From a virus, in IMG/VR virus record IMGVR_UViG_3300017527_000794, positions 1 through 36,288 of that record: DNA of 36,288 nucleotides. The stretch is one strand, 5' to 3'. This document shows, piece by piece, positions 12,199-20,789 of this stretch. A program made the position numbers and the translations under genes. The notes beneath the pieces were generated by a model. That model made no database searches. It was not told the DNA's origin and saw nothing but the letters and a program-made list of their open reading frames with translations. Every line of letters starts with the position of its first letter. The first letter of the stretch is position 1.

Positions 12199-13455
12199 CT
12201 AAGATATTGGTATGCTTCCAAAATATGACCCATAACCTTCAAGGTCTTTGTTATAGTTTACAGTCTGCTCTGCAAGTGCAAAAGTCTGTGAAACAATTAT
12301 TTTGTTTTTCTCTATGCCTACGATAGAGCAATCATCAGCCATCCTTAGGTCTGTGTTATAGTCTGTTGTTATTAATACCTTTTCATTTACGAATGGGCCG
12401 ATTGGCGAATCAGATTCGGCAATTGTTATTTTTGAAGTTGAATCATCATCCCATCCGTCTGGAAAATTATGCGGAGTAGTGAAAGTTCTAACCAGTATAA
12501 ACTTTGAGTGATGTGGAGAATATTGCACTTCGCATGTCCATTGGTCACCAAGGTATGTGATAGTTGTAGCCTGTTGAAGATCATTAACAAACCTTGTCCC
12601 TGTAAAAAAATCCCAATCTGAAGCGTTCATTATTGGGTCTGGATTTCCCGTTCCGGTTTCAGTTGAATCCCTGTTGAGCCATATTCCATCTTCATACACT
12701 TTTACCTTTGCAACCATAACACCCGTTCCACCTACAGGCCATATGTCGCATTGCTGACCGTAGATATAAACATAGAGTGTTTCGTTGTTGGCAATCGGCC
12801 TGTTATCATAATAAACAGGCTTACCAGATAAATCTTTATTCTGCTCAAAGTAAGATGATGATTTTATTGGCTTTCCTTTGCTGTCAAAAAGAGTCTGACA
12901 AACTCTCGGCAAAACAAAACGAACAGAACCCGATTCTGTTTTCCAGTTCCACAATAAAGATGTTGGGTCTGTTGCTGGGTTCTCACTTAAGGCAGCACCA
13001 CCTCCATTGTTGAAAAAATCATATCCATTCTCGGTATAGTAAACAAGGTTAAAAATAGGATATTGACTATCATCTGAAGGGAAAACAAGGTTGTTAAATT
13101 TAATCATTCTATCGCCAAGCTCAATCCCATTTGCACCGCCTGCGTGGTGTGTGCCATATCCACCAACACCGAAACTGTCAAACTCAACGAACAATCTTTT
13201 TATCTTACTACTACCGTCAAGGAAATAGTCATAAGTATAACCATCTGAAGGATCTTTTGCAGGAAGCGTGAACCCAAAATTATTTAAAATTCCATCATAA
13301 TAGGTACAGTCACCACCATAGCAATACAACTCCCCTTTAAAATTGATACAAATAAGATTATCACCCCTTAAAAGATAACCCATGTCGGAAGCATCGTTTC
13401 CATCAAGTGGGTATATTATACCATTAGCATTTAACGATAAATCACCAAAGTTCAT
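12199..13455 (-). CDS. Probable receptor-binding / tail-fibre protein with glycosidase-like C-terminus
   Basis: 418 aa. The ATG overlaps the stop of the upstream gene. Rich in aromatic residues. The last 150 residues (WTCEVQYSPHHSKFILVRTF, DSTSKITIAESDSPIGPF, LRMADDCSIVGIEKNKIIVS) have the blade-like pattern of five-bladed propeller glycosidases (GH43/GH32-like), where a D/H-rich repeat lines the sugar site; this is inference from pattern. Unlike its neighbours it has no signal peptide. It sits between two exported proteins in the fibre cluster. Confidence 0.55.
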   Translation of the reverse strand: MNFGDLSLNANGIIYPLDGNDASDMGYLLRGDNLICINFKGELYCYGGDCTYYDGILNNFGFTLPAKDPSDGYTYDYFLDGSSKIKRLFVEFDSFGVGGYGTHHAGGANGIELGDRMIKFNNLVFPSDDSQYPIFNLVYYTENGYDFFNNGGGAALSENPATDPTSLLWNWKTESGSVRFVLPRVCQTLFDSKGKPIKSSSYFEQNKDLSGKPVYYDNRPIANNETLYVYIYGQQCDIWPVGGTGVMVAKVKVYEDGIWLNRDSTETGTGNPDPIMNASDWDFFTGTRFVNDLQQATTITYLGDQWTCEVQYSPHHSKFILVRTFTTPHNFPDGWDDDSTSKITIAESDSPIGPFVNEKVLITTDYNTDLRMADDCSIVGIEKNKIIVSQTFALAEQTVNYNKDLEGYGSYFGSIPIS

Positions 13456-14681
13456 TATTTAACTCTCCATTCATCGTCATTATACATAACCGTCACAGAG
13501 GTGTTAAGAGCAACATCCTTTGTTCCTGCACCGTTGATAGTGTTACCGTTCCCTGAGATAGTCGTGGTATTGCTACCTGCTATTTTTGAAAAAGTATATT
13601 CACATTCTGATATGGGAGTATCAGGTAGGTTTTGTGTCACATTACCACCAGAGTCATCAATGTACACAGTATAACCATCTTTACTTTGCGTTAAATCTGA
13701 CAATGTTATAGCTGATTCAATTGAGGTAAACTGTCTATTGGTTGGGGTAAAAGCTATCCCACCAAGTTTTAAGGTACTAGTGCCGGAAACATGGTTTCCA
13801 TATGAAACATTAGTACCTATGAATGCACCTGCCCAATCCTCAAAAGCTGTGCCTAATACCATGAAGTCACTTGGCCCGCCACCATCTCTTATGTCTGTGC
13901 TATCTCCTATTTTACCGTCAATACTTGAATATGCAGACCATGCTGTCCCATTAATGTTTACGGTTATTATATTATCAACACCACTAGTAACCTCAAGCTC
14001 GGTGGTTAGATATTTATTATTATGAATGTAAACCTGATACACACCTAATACACCATCAGTTCTTGTTGCTTGAATTTGAAAAATTTTTAATGGGACTTTA
14101 TCATAAAATAAAACTCCCTCTACCACATTTAATCCACTTATTCCAACTTCAGCCCAATTCATAACAAAACTAAAAGTAAGAGGTGTTTGTGTTACATCAA
14201 ACGCATAATCAGAAACATCGTTATTGTAAAGAAGTATTGTTTGGTTGTTACCTGCATTTGTGGTTACAAAATAATTATCTTTTCTTGATAAAGTACCAGC
14301 CGTACTACTATCCCCCCAATAATCATCAAAGACATCATCACCACCAGCAGTAAGGTTAGCATAATCAGCCCCAGCAGTTGACATCTGTAGAAACTTTTTT
14401 GTCGTGTCTTTCATTCCTTCAGACCATGCAACCCCAATTGTATCATCGGCAACTCTTGTGTACCATTCATCGGAAAAAACAAACTGATGAAATTGACAAC
14501 CAAGTTCAGGAGGGAAGTTGGCATTATCGAAACAAACTCCCTGTTCAAAATTGTTTTGACCTGTGTATTCGTTGTTGCCATCAAGTTCTGCAAACGTACC
14601 ACTTCCTTTAGGAGCAGGTTTTTTCGCTACCGCTCCACAGAGTAAAAATAAAATGACGATAAAAAATAATATCTTTTTCAT
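13455..14681 (-). CDS. Exported tail-fibre-like protein with Sec signal peptide
   Basis: 408 aa. Signal peptide MKKILFFIVILFLLCGAVA then KKPAPKGSG. The mature start GSGTFAELDGNNEYTGQNNF is like tail-fibre repeats that follow the anchoring domain. The C-terminal 90 residues (SGNGNTINGAGTKDVALNTS, VTVMYNDDEWRV) are a common fibre-tip beta motif. Middle about 90-320 is beta-rich, perhaps LamG/concanavalin-like. The first 17 nt of the coding region are identical to those of the next upstream gene (15144), so the signal-peptide segment may be duplicated or exchanged. Confidence 0.65.
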   Translation of the reverse strand: MKKILFFIVILFLLCGAVAKKPAPKGSGTFAELDGNNEYTGQNNFEQGVCFDNANFPPELGCQFHQFVFSDEWYTRVADDTIGVAWSEGMKDTTKKFLQMSTAGADYANLTAGGDDVFDDYWGDSSTAGTLSRKDNYFVTTNAGNNQTILLYNNDVSDYAFDVTQTPLTFSFVMNWAEVGISGLNVVEGVLFYDKVPLKIFQIQATRTDGVLGVYQVYIHNNKYLTTELEVTSGVDNIITVNINGTAWSAYSSIDGKIGDSTDIRDGGGPSDFMVLGTAFEDWAGAFIGTNVSYGNHVSGTSTLKLGGIAFTPTNRQFTSIESAITLSDLTQSKDGYTVYIDDSGGNVTQNLPDTPISECEYTFSKIAGSNTTTISGNGNTINGAGTKDVALNTSVTVMYNDDEWRVK

Positions 14682-14682
14682 A

Positions 14683-15144
14683 TTATAACCTTTCCATTGT
14701 AATCAAGGCATATGCACTTGTCCCTGTTGCTACTGCTCCGTTATTTATTAATGTCATATACAGGACATCGTCTTGTGGACTGTCTCCATTATGCATTATA
14801 GTAGGATCAATCGCTGGCCTGTCACCTGTACCAAACTCCTCAAGGCTAACCCTTGTTTCAACGCTCTTGGCTGTTTGTGCATCTATCTGGCTAAGGTAAA
14901 GATCAACATCCAGGCTTGCCGAATCAAAATCAACATCAATTATTTTAACAGAACTTCCGAAAACTGCTATCTCGTATACCGCGGTTGCACCTGATGCAAG
15001 AGTTGGTACAGTATATCTATACTGATAGACAGTAGGATTTTTCCATACTTTAGGACTTGAAGTTGCGGCTAAAGGTGTTGCCTGTCCAAAAGAAACTGAG
15101 CACCACATCAAAACTAAACAAATTGTTAATAATATCTTTTTCAT
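14683..15144 (-). CDS. Exported small beta-rich protein of the fibre cluster
   Basis: 153 aa. Signal peptide MKKILLTICLVLMWCSVSFGQ, likely cut after SFG. The mature chain (YQYRYTVPTLASGATAVYEI, FGSSVKIIDVDFDSASLDVD) is predicted all-beta and resembles small structural proteins with immunoglobulin-like folds. Its stop is 1 nt from the start of the 408-aa gene. RBS GGAGAGTGAA. Function unknown. Confidence 0.65.
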   Translation of the reverse strand: MKKILLTICLVLMWCSVSFGQATPLAATSSPKVWKNPTVYQYRYTVPTLASGATAVYEIAVFGSSVKIIDVDFDSASLDVDLYLSQIDAQTAKSVETRVSLEEFGTGDRPAIDPTIMHNGDSPQDDVLYMTLINNGAVATGTSAYALITMERL

Positions 15145-15153
15145 TTCACTCTC

Positions 15154-15588
15154 CTAATCTATTAAGTAAGGAATCATTTTTTTAAGTATTTTTCTTGTTT
15201 CTTCTCTTAACTCCTGTAAGTTTGTTGCCCGGTCAAGTCGTTTATCGATGAAGTCGTGACCCTGTTCTACGGTAATTTTTCTAAAGCCTGAATTTTTTTT
15301 ACCCTCTTCAATCGCAGACAACCGGACTGCTTCTGTATCTTTTTCATCTTTTATTGATTGACTTTCCGCAAGGATTTCCCATCCAGACTTATCATTTTTT
15401 AAAGTATGGTATTTTGATGGTTTCTTTTCTGGTTTACCTTCCGGTCCAATTGCTATGTTTGAGCTACCGTTATTAAATAATTTTTTATACTCTTCCCTTG
15501 TTAAAGTAATAACATCCTTAGGTATTTTATTGCCGTGAATTTTTTTTATATAAAAACCTTTTGAACCTGGTGAATAAAAGTATTTCAT
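15154..15588 (-). CDS. Tail fibre assembly protein (Caudo_TAP-like)
   Basis: 144 aa. The N-terminus, YFYSPGSKGFYIKKIHGNKI-PKDVITLTREEYKKLFNNG (about 3-42), is the recognisable pattern of tail-fibre chaperones (YSP...GFY..., IPxDxVxIT-x-EEYxxL). The C-terminal half is helical and charged, as usual. It follows the fibre gene at 15604-16377, the fibre it probably helps to trimerise. RBS AAGGAGTTAAAA. Confidence 0.75.
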   Translation of the reverse strand: MKYFYSPGSKGFYIKKIHGNKIPKDVITLTREEYKKLFNNGSSNIAIGPEGKPEKKPSKYHTLKNDKSGWEILAESQSIKDEKDTEAVRLSAIEEGKKNSGFRKITVEQGHDFIDKRLDRATNLQELREETRKILKKMIPYLID

Positions 15589-15603
15589 TTTTAACTCCTT
15601 ATT

Positions 15604-16377
15604 TTAATATCCAACTGCTATCCAATGAACACCCCATGTAGTTATGGTTGTTAAAGATACAGTGTTTATTTGACCTTGTGTTGTGCTGTTTGGAATAAAT
15701 GAAAAATTCTGCCCACCAGTAGACCCTGATGTTATAGCAGATACCGACCCTACCAATATAAAAATGTCATTGGGAAATGTAATTGGATAATTAAAAGTAG
15801 TAGCTCCTGTTCCGGACCCTGACTCCCTCCCCCACTGAACAATAATTCCACTGTTTAATTTTTGATATCCATCCCGTGATAAGTCTACAATGTTCTCATC
15901 TGTTAATACAAAGTTTGTCCCATCATATCTTAACTTAACAAATTCTCCTGCCAATATTGAGTTTACAATAAGATTTGTCCCTGCCGTATCTTTTATTGTA
16001 TTTGCACCTATTGCATTAATGTTGACAGTAGCATTTGCAAGAGATCCGTTTCCGGCAACAAAACTGACGGTCATGCCCTCAAAATAAGCATCAGGAGATC
16101 TTATGTTTGAAACAGGGTCCAAGACATAAGCACCACCCGTTCCAGTATCTTTATGATATTCAGCACCTCCCATGCCATAGATAGCCATTGCCTGTGCCAG
16201 TTGATAAAAGGTTTCAACGGCAGGAGAATTATTATAGGTGGCAGGAGTCAGCCCTGCTGATATTACTGCATTTTTTAGTTCTTTTAAAAAGCTTGTTGCT
16301 TCAAGACCATTAAGATGCTCATTGTCCCAAACATCAGAAGCCGAGGCTGCGTTTTGTTTGTCTTCATAATTTCTCAT
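15604..16377 (-). CDS. Tail fibre protein with gp53-like C-terminal tip
   Basis: 257 aa, RBS TAGGAGTTTTAT. N-terminal region about 1-80 (ASASDVWDNEHLNGLEATSF, TYNNSPAVETFYQLAQAMAI) is helical, as in baseplate-attachment segments. Middle about 100-165 is a beta repeat (FVAGNGSLANATVNINAIG). The C-terminal 85 residues (GYQKLNSGIIVQWGRESGSG ... TWGVHWIAVGY) are the classic gp53/receptor-binding tip of phage fibres, ending in WIAxGY. It follows the gp48-like baseplate gene, the usual place. Confidence 0.8.
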   Translation of the reverse strand: MRNYEDKQNAASASDVWDNEHLNGLEATSFLKELKNAVISAGLTPATYNNSPAVETFYQLAQAMAIYGMGGAEYHKDTGTGGAYVLDPVSNIRSPDAYFEGMTVSFVAGNGSLANATVNINAIGANTIKDTAGTNLIVNSILAGEFVKLRYDGTNFVLTDENIVDLSRDGYQKLNSGIIVQWGRESGSGTGATTFNYPITFPNDIFILVGSVSAITSGSTGGQNFSFIPNSTTQGQINTVSLTTITTWGVHWIAVGY

Positions 16378-16386
16378 ATAAAACTC

Positions 16387-16983
16387 CTATGTATAATAAA
16401 AAATAAAATGTACATTTGCAGGGATTATCTTATCTAAAACACACGTAACCTGCTCAACATTAATACCGCCAGTAAAAGGTAGAGGTGTAAATTCATATAC
16501 AAAAGACTCTGTTGTTAACTGAACCTCACCGACTATTAAAAACTTCTTATTGATAGCATCAGAGAATCCGACAGGATATGAAGGATAATCTTCTCCTGCA
16601 TATAGCGTAATGGTAATGTCAGGGAAAAGTCTATCAATATAATCCTGTAAATGCGTAAGCTTTACCTTTGGTATTTTTTGAAATCTATCTATGACACCCT
16701 GTCTACGTTGCTCCAACGTAGTCGCTGTTCGTCCTCATGTATCAGGAATGCCGACCGACACTTCCCACTCATCAATCAATTGCGTTGTGTTATTAATGTT
16801 AAATTCATATGCAAGCTCTTCAACCTTTTGCTGTGTGTTATTATGAGCAAGAGCTAAAGAGTTTATCAGTTTCCTTACATTTGATTCATCGATGTTCTTC
16901 GCATCCCAAACCTTACCTATTGGCAAACAATCGGACATCTGTTGTGCTGTTACTTCTTTTTCAGGTGCTGTAAATATGCTCAT
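16387..16983 (-). CDS. Mu gp48/YmfQ-like (DUF2313) baseplate protein with in-frame TGA at Cys 83
   Basis: 198 residues if the single internal TGA (16737-16735) is read. Start ATG 16983 overlaps the stop of the gp47-like gene. Residues 1-82: SDCLPIGKVWDAKN, then TQLIDEWEVSVGIPDT; after the TGA: GRTATTLEQRRQGVIDRF and a normal C-terminal domain to TAG 16387. DUF2313 proteins read (L/I)PDxC followed by TLxxRR at this place, so the TGA replaces a conserved cysteine. Total length is normal for the family and no other stop or frameshift is present. A perfect 8-bp hairpin (16703-16721) follows 13 nt after the TGA. Baseplate protein needed in Mu-like tails; recoding (Sec/Cys) or a nonsense mutation are the alternatives. 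Confidence 0.8.
16703..16721 (-). promoter_or_regulatory. SECIS-like hairpin downstream of the in-frame TGA
   Basis: On the mRNA strand: CTACGTTG, loop GAG, CAACGTAG, 8 perfect base pairs. It begins 13 nt and its loop lies 21 nt after the TGA. Bacterial SECIS elements are hairpins just after UGA with a loop about 16-37 nt away and a G at the start of the loop, all true here. The hairpin also encodes TTLEQRR, a conserved protein motif, so coincidence is possible. Confidence 0.45.
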
Positions 16984-18536
16984 TATATTGACCAAGTAAT
17001 TATTCCAAGTGATGCAATCTCACCATCTGTTGGTTCTATATCACCCGATGGAGCAGACAAAGCAAAGGACACTAAAAAGGCTCCTGTCTCTAAATCCTGA
17101 GTGTTTTGGATTGTGCCTAAGTAACTTGCTTCAGTAACATCTGTTTCTATCTCAACTGAATCTTTAAAAAATGCTTCAAGTTGATCCTCAACTGCTGATC
17201 GCATTGTCGGAGTATCAGGATTAAGAGCAGTAAAAGTAAAATCCGTTGCTGTAAGAGTGGGTGCTTCAACAAAGAGATTATCTTCAGGAGAGTTGGCAGG
17301 TAATGCACCATTATCAATTATTATTTGTTTTGTGTCATCCAATATGTCTTGTGTAGGAATAAGGTTCAAGTCATTGTCTCTTAAAATAAATACTGAGCAT
17401 TGCCCTGGTTCCGGTAGTAAAGCATTTCCTATTCCAACCCAGACACCAGAATCAGAACCTGCCCCAGAGACTACGGTATATGTAAAATTAAGAGTAGTAG
17501 TAACAGTTATTGTTGCCGTAATATTATACTTTGCATCAGTAGCACCACTTACAGTTACTTCCATACCAGTTTGAAGTCCGTGAGCTTCAGCACAAATCGC
17601 AGTTGCTGTTGTGCTGGAAGAGGAAAGAGTTGTTATGGTATGTTCAGAAACAATATCTAATGTTGGTTTCTTTATAAATACTCTGGTATTACCTGTATAG
17701 GAAAGTGCAGCGAGTTTAATTTGATCAGGTGTAAACACACCCTCAATGATCGATCTTGAGAGTATTATTCTTTCTCTATATGCCTCATCCTCTTCTTCTG
17801 ATGCACCACCTGACAAGCCGTCAAACTGAGCATATGCTGTCCCATATGTTGCATTAGTGAACTGTGCTCCTGATGAGAGATTGGTATCAACACCATCTTC
17901 CTGTGCTGTGACATTAATATCTGCGATGTCTGTCTCATATGTTATAGCTGTTGAGGTTGTAGCAGGACTTGTTCCTGACCCGGCAAACTGATATGTAAAC
18001 TTATTGTTTGCAATTGGTGTAACTGCATAGGTTCCTTCATATTCAGTCTGAGTTACCCCTGCTATGGTAACCTCAATCCCTGTGGCGAGAGCATGATCAG
18101 AACTTAATGTTGCGGTTGCAGTAGTGCCAGAACTTGTGAGGCTTGTAATCGTCTGTGTGACGGTCTGTATTGAAGCAACAGAATCCGGCAGGTAAATGAC
18201 ACCATTACTGCCTAAAAACTCGTCTGTGGTCAATATGGTGTTCCCTACCGTACCCTCAATAGTTATGCCACCGAACGCAGGAGTTTCTGTGAGTCTGGGC
18301 AGATCTTCATATCCACCCCATATCTCAAGCCACTCATCTGTCGCAGTTTGTGGAAACATCTGTTTTTCTAAGTCTCTGACAAGAAAAGATATTGCCTGAG
18401 CGAGAACAGCATTTCCCTTTGCAAATGATAATGCCCATGTTGCAAAGACAGTAGGGTCAACGCTTGGAAGTTGTGTTTTAAATTCTGCTGTGATTAGTCC
18501 TGAAAGTTCTTCTAGAGTTGGATAGGTTAGGCTCAT
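16983..18536 (-). CDS. Baseplate J-like protein (Mu gp47-like) with two inserted beta domains
   Basis: 517 aa from ATG 18536, which overlaps the stop of the gp46-like gene (TAATG); the upstream in-frame start lies inside that gene. SLTYPTLEELSGLITAEFKT at the start, then WLEIWGGYEDLPRL and GGASEEEDEAYRERI-ILSRSI are typical of baseplate J proteins, which form the wedges around the hub. Two copies of an extra domain, about 127-205 (SGTTATATLSSDHALATGIE) and about 300-372 (SSTTATAICAEAHGLQTGME), interrupt the core; such HG-loop beta modules are used as insertions in phage tail proteins. Acidic C-terminus. Confidence 0.85.
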   Translation of the reverse strand: MSLTYPTLEELSGLITAEFKTQLPSVDPTVFATWALSFAKGNAVLAQAISFLVRDLEKQMFPQTATDEWLEIWGGYEDLPRLTETPAFGGITIEGTVGNTILTTDEFLGSNGVIYLPDSVASIQTVTQTITSLTSSGTTATATLSSDHALATGIEVTIAGVTQTEYEGTYAVTPIANNKFTYQFAGSGTSPATTSTAITYETDIADINVTAQEDGVDTNLSSGAQFTNATYGTAYAQFDGLSGGASEEEDEAYRERIILSRSIIEGVFTPDQIKLAALSYTGNTRVFIKKPTLDIVSEHTITTLSSSSTTATAICAEAHGLQTGMEVTVSGATDAKYNITATITVTTTLNFTYTVVSGAGSDSGVWVGIGNALLPEPGQCSVFILRDNDLNLIPTQDILDDTKQIIIDNGALPANSPEDNLFVEAPTLTATDFTFTALNPDTPTMRSAVEDQLEAFFKDSVEIETDVTEASYLGTIQNTQDLETGAFLVSFALSAPSGDIEPTDGEIASLGIITWSI

Positions 18537-18991
18537 TATAATATCCTTGAAAGATCGGTATTTTTCCAAAGAGTAACATATGGCAATACCGTATTATCAA
18601 TTTGTGTTATATTTGTAAAGATTTTTATAGCTCTTTCATCCGTCTGTGTTACTGTTATTTCTATCTGCTGTGCGACACTGTCTTCAGTCATCCATTTTAA
18701 ACTAGCCTGTGCATATGCCCTTGCGAAATTTAAATCATCAATTGTAATTCGTGCCTGTTCTAACAGCCAAAGCATTCCACCAAGTTGTCGGCTAACATCA
18801 ACTGTAAGGATATTTCCAACCCATCCTCGTCTCCTTGATGCTTCCTGAACCTGAACAGATGATGCTCTCGCATCGGTAAAGAAACTTGTGGGAATTGCAG
18901 TTTCAAATCCTTCTGCTGATGAGAAGTCTGAATCCTCCACAACTAAATCATAATATCCTTCACTAGTCTGTTTTATTAATACATCCTGCAT
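18536..18991 (-). CDS. Mu gp46-like baseplate protein (GP46)
   Basis: 151 aa, RBS GGAGAACAAATG region. RRRGWVGNILTVDVSRQLGG-MLWLLEQARI (about 54-83) is the GP46 signature (RRGWW...G...GSxLWLLxR) and precedes helices that contact the wedge. The following gene is gp47-like and the preceding gp45-like, the Mu order. Overlaps the next start by one base. Confidence 0.8.
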   Translation of the reverse strand: MQDVLIKQTSEGYYDLVVEDSDFSSAEGFETAIPTSFFTDARASSVQVQEASRRRGWVGNILTVDVSRQLGGMLWLLEQARITIDDLNFARAYAQASLKWMTEDSVAQQIEITVTQTDERAIKIFTNITQIDNTVLPYVTLWKNTDLSRIL

Positions 18992-18999
18992 TTGTTCTC

Positions 19000-19608
19000 C
19001 TATGCTGTTAACACTGCTTTGGTGTTGAATGTGAAAGAAGCACCCATTATACTAACTGCACCCGTAGAATTTATCTGAATATAATCAGCCTTATTCCTGC
19101 CACCAGAAATTTTACAGCCTCCTGTTGGATTAAGCAACAAATATGAACCATCCGTTCCACCAACAGTTGCTTCCAGTTTTCCAGCGGTGTCTACTGCAAT
19201 TATTGTATTTGAATTTTCAATTTGGATACTACCATCTGATCCTAGATTAACATTCGCATTTGTTTTTGCATTTTGGATTTTTATATTATTGTCTTCATCA
19301 AAATAAATATAATCACCTGTCACATAATTACCAAGTGCGACCTCACCCTCGGCAAGATTTTTAAATATTCTATTGGCAGGGTCATCAGCAACACCAATGC
19401 CATTACTAGCCTGTGCTAATTGATTACCGACACATACCATTGAATCTTCAGGAGGATGGTGCATTAATCCATATGGTGTGAATCCAAGTATCTTCTGCTC
19501 TTTACCCATAAAAGAAACATTATAAACTCTGAAGTCACCGGAATCATCTGTGGATAAAAGCCTTGCAACTTTAAATAAGTTCTTAATCATAGTAAACAGT
19601 TTAATCAT
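19000..19608 (-). CDS. Mu gp45-like baseplate spike/assembly protein
   Basis: 202 aa. DFRVYNVSFMGKEQKILGFT-PYGLMHHPPEDSMV (about 25-58) then NRIFKNLAEGEVALGNYVTG match the gp45 N-terminal domain. The C-terminal half has short beta repeats (NIKIQNAKTNANVNLGSDGS-IQIENSN, GAVSIMGASFTFN) like a beta-helical spike. It forms the membrane-piercing tip in Mu-like phages. Start ATG 19608 overlaps the previous stop (TAATG) with no clear RBS; instead ATCTCATTATT, the early-arm motif, lies directly before it on this strand. An in-frame ATG 18 nt downstream is possible. Confidence 0.75.
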   Translation of the reverse strand: MIKLFTMIKNLFKVARLLSTDDSGDFRVYNVSFMGKEQKILGFTPYGLMHHPPEDSMVCVGNQLAQASNGIGVADDPANRIFKNLAEGEVALGNYVTGDYIYFDEDNNIKIQNAKTNANVNLGSDGSIQIENSNTIIAVDTAGKLEATVGGTDGSYLLLNPTGGCKISGGRNKADYIQINSTGAVSIMGASFTFNTKAVLTA

Positions 19609-20789
19609 TAATAATGAGATCCAAGTCTAGGTTTAAAAATATTCCAGAGTTTTTTTGCCAGAGGATCTCTCTGATACCCATTTGAAATATTTGTTTTTCT
19701 TTTTGTCTCTGCCGTTGGTTCAGCTACAACCTGATATGCATCCGGTGGAGCAAGCGTGATATTTGTAGTGGAACCACTTTTTTTATTCACATTATACTTT
19801 ACCGCCTTGATCATCATTTCACCCTGGATATCTGCGAACTCATCAACAACAGATACAAACTGTCCTATATCCCAAGGTGTGCCGTCTGTTTGAGTCAACC
19901 CGGCAACAGTACATGTATATTGCTGGCTTTCTGATCTTCTTAGATTACATTCTTCAGAAGCTCTTCTAAGACATTCGGCATCGTCCATAGTTTCTTCTGC
20001 TTCGATTTCTAAATATCTCGACTCTCTTGCACCCTTGTCAAACACAAAACCTTCTCTTTTAGTTGCTTCACCCTCATCGGGATGAGTTTTCTTCCACGAA
20101 TCTAAAACCGCGAAGATAAGATTATCCTGAGAGCGACAGGTATACTTTCTAAACCGTTTCTGGTGAGAGAGCCTGACCCTGTAGGATAAAACATTATTTA
20201 ACGGATCATTTATCCTGTGAAGTAGAGGAGTAGAAGATTTCACATTTTCATCTGGTCTGTATATAATCAACCTTCCATACCCATCAGCCAACAGATAAAT
20301 CTGTCTGCTCCTTGAGAAGTTCACAAGCTCGTCCATTATTGTACCACCAAAATCACATCCCTTTAATTCTTTTGTCGTGAACTCTGGGATATTCCCAACC
20401 CAATCCGCAACCTTTATCTCTGCACCTAACTCTTTAATCATTTTTTCACAAAGAGCCTTAAGTGTAATTGGTCCCTTGTTAACTTTAGCATCGTCTGGGA
20501 CACTTGAATCAATTAAATCCTGAATGTTATCCCTGCCTGAGACATCAATAGAATGGATTGTGCCACTTTGAGAGCAGGACACTTCATCTACAAAGCCTGT
20601 TATTTTACTGCTGCCGTCAATTGATACGTTTATGAAATCCTCTGCTTTAACGGGAAAAGAAAACGCAGGAGGTACGGTGCTTGAAGTGCTAAAGTTAAAA
20701 ATTCCTGCATTGTCATCAATAGACCTTTCAATCTCTAGAGAATCCCAAAGATCCAAAGGTGTACCATTTACATTAATTATAACGCTCAT
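19608..20789 (-). CDS. Mu gp44-like baseplate hub protein (gpP / late control D-like)
   Basis: 393 aa. LDLWDSLEIERSIDDNAGIF-NFSTS (about 12-36), VSIDGSSKITGFVDEV, SIDVSGRDNIQDLIDSS (about 77-93) and the C-terminal DGTPWDIGQFVSVVDEFADI match Mu gpP / phage gpD hub proteins, which form the central ring through which the tail tube passes. Overlaps the gp43-like gene by 4 nt (ATGA). Confidence 0.85.
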   Translation of the reverse strand: MSVIINVNGTPLDLWDSLEIERSIDDNAGIFNFSTSSTVPPAFSFPVKAEDFINVSIDGSSKITGFVDEVSCSQSGTIHSIDVSGRDNIQDLIDSSVPDDAKVNKGPITLKALCEKMIKELGAEIKVADWVGNIPEFTTKELKGCDFGGTIMDELVNFSRSRQIYLLADGYGRLIIYRPDENVKSSTPLLHRINDPLNNVLSYRVRLSHQKRFRKYTCRSQDNLIFAVLDSWKKTHPDEGEATKREGFVFDKGARESRYLEIEAEETMDDAECLRRASEECNLRRSESQQYTCTVAGLTQTDGTPWDIGQFVSVVDEFADIQGEMMIKAVKYNVNKKSGSTTNITLAPPDAYQVVAEPTAETKRKTNISNGYQRDPLAKKLWNIFKPRLGSHY

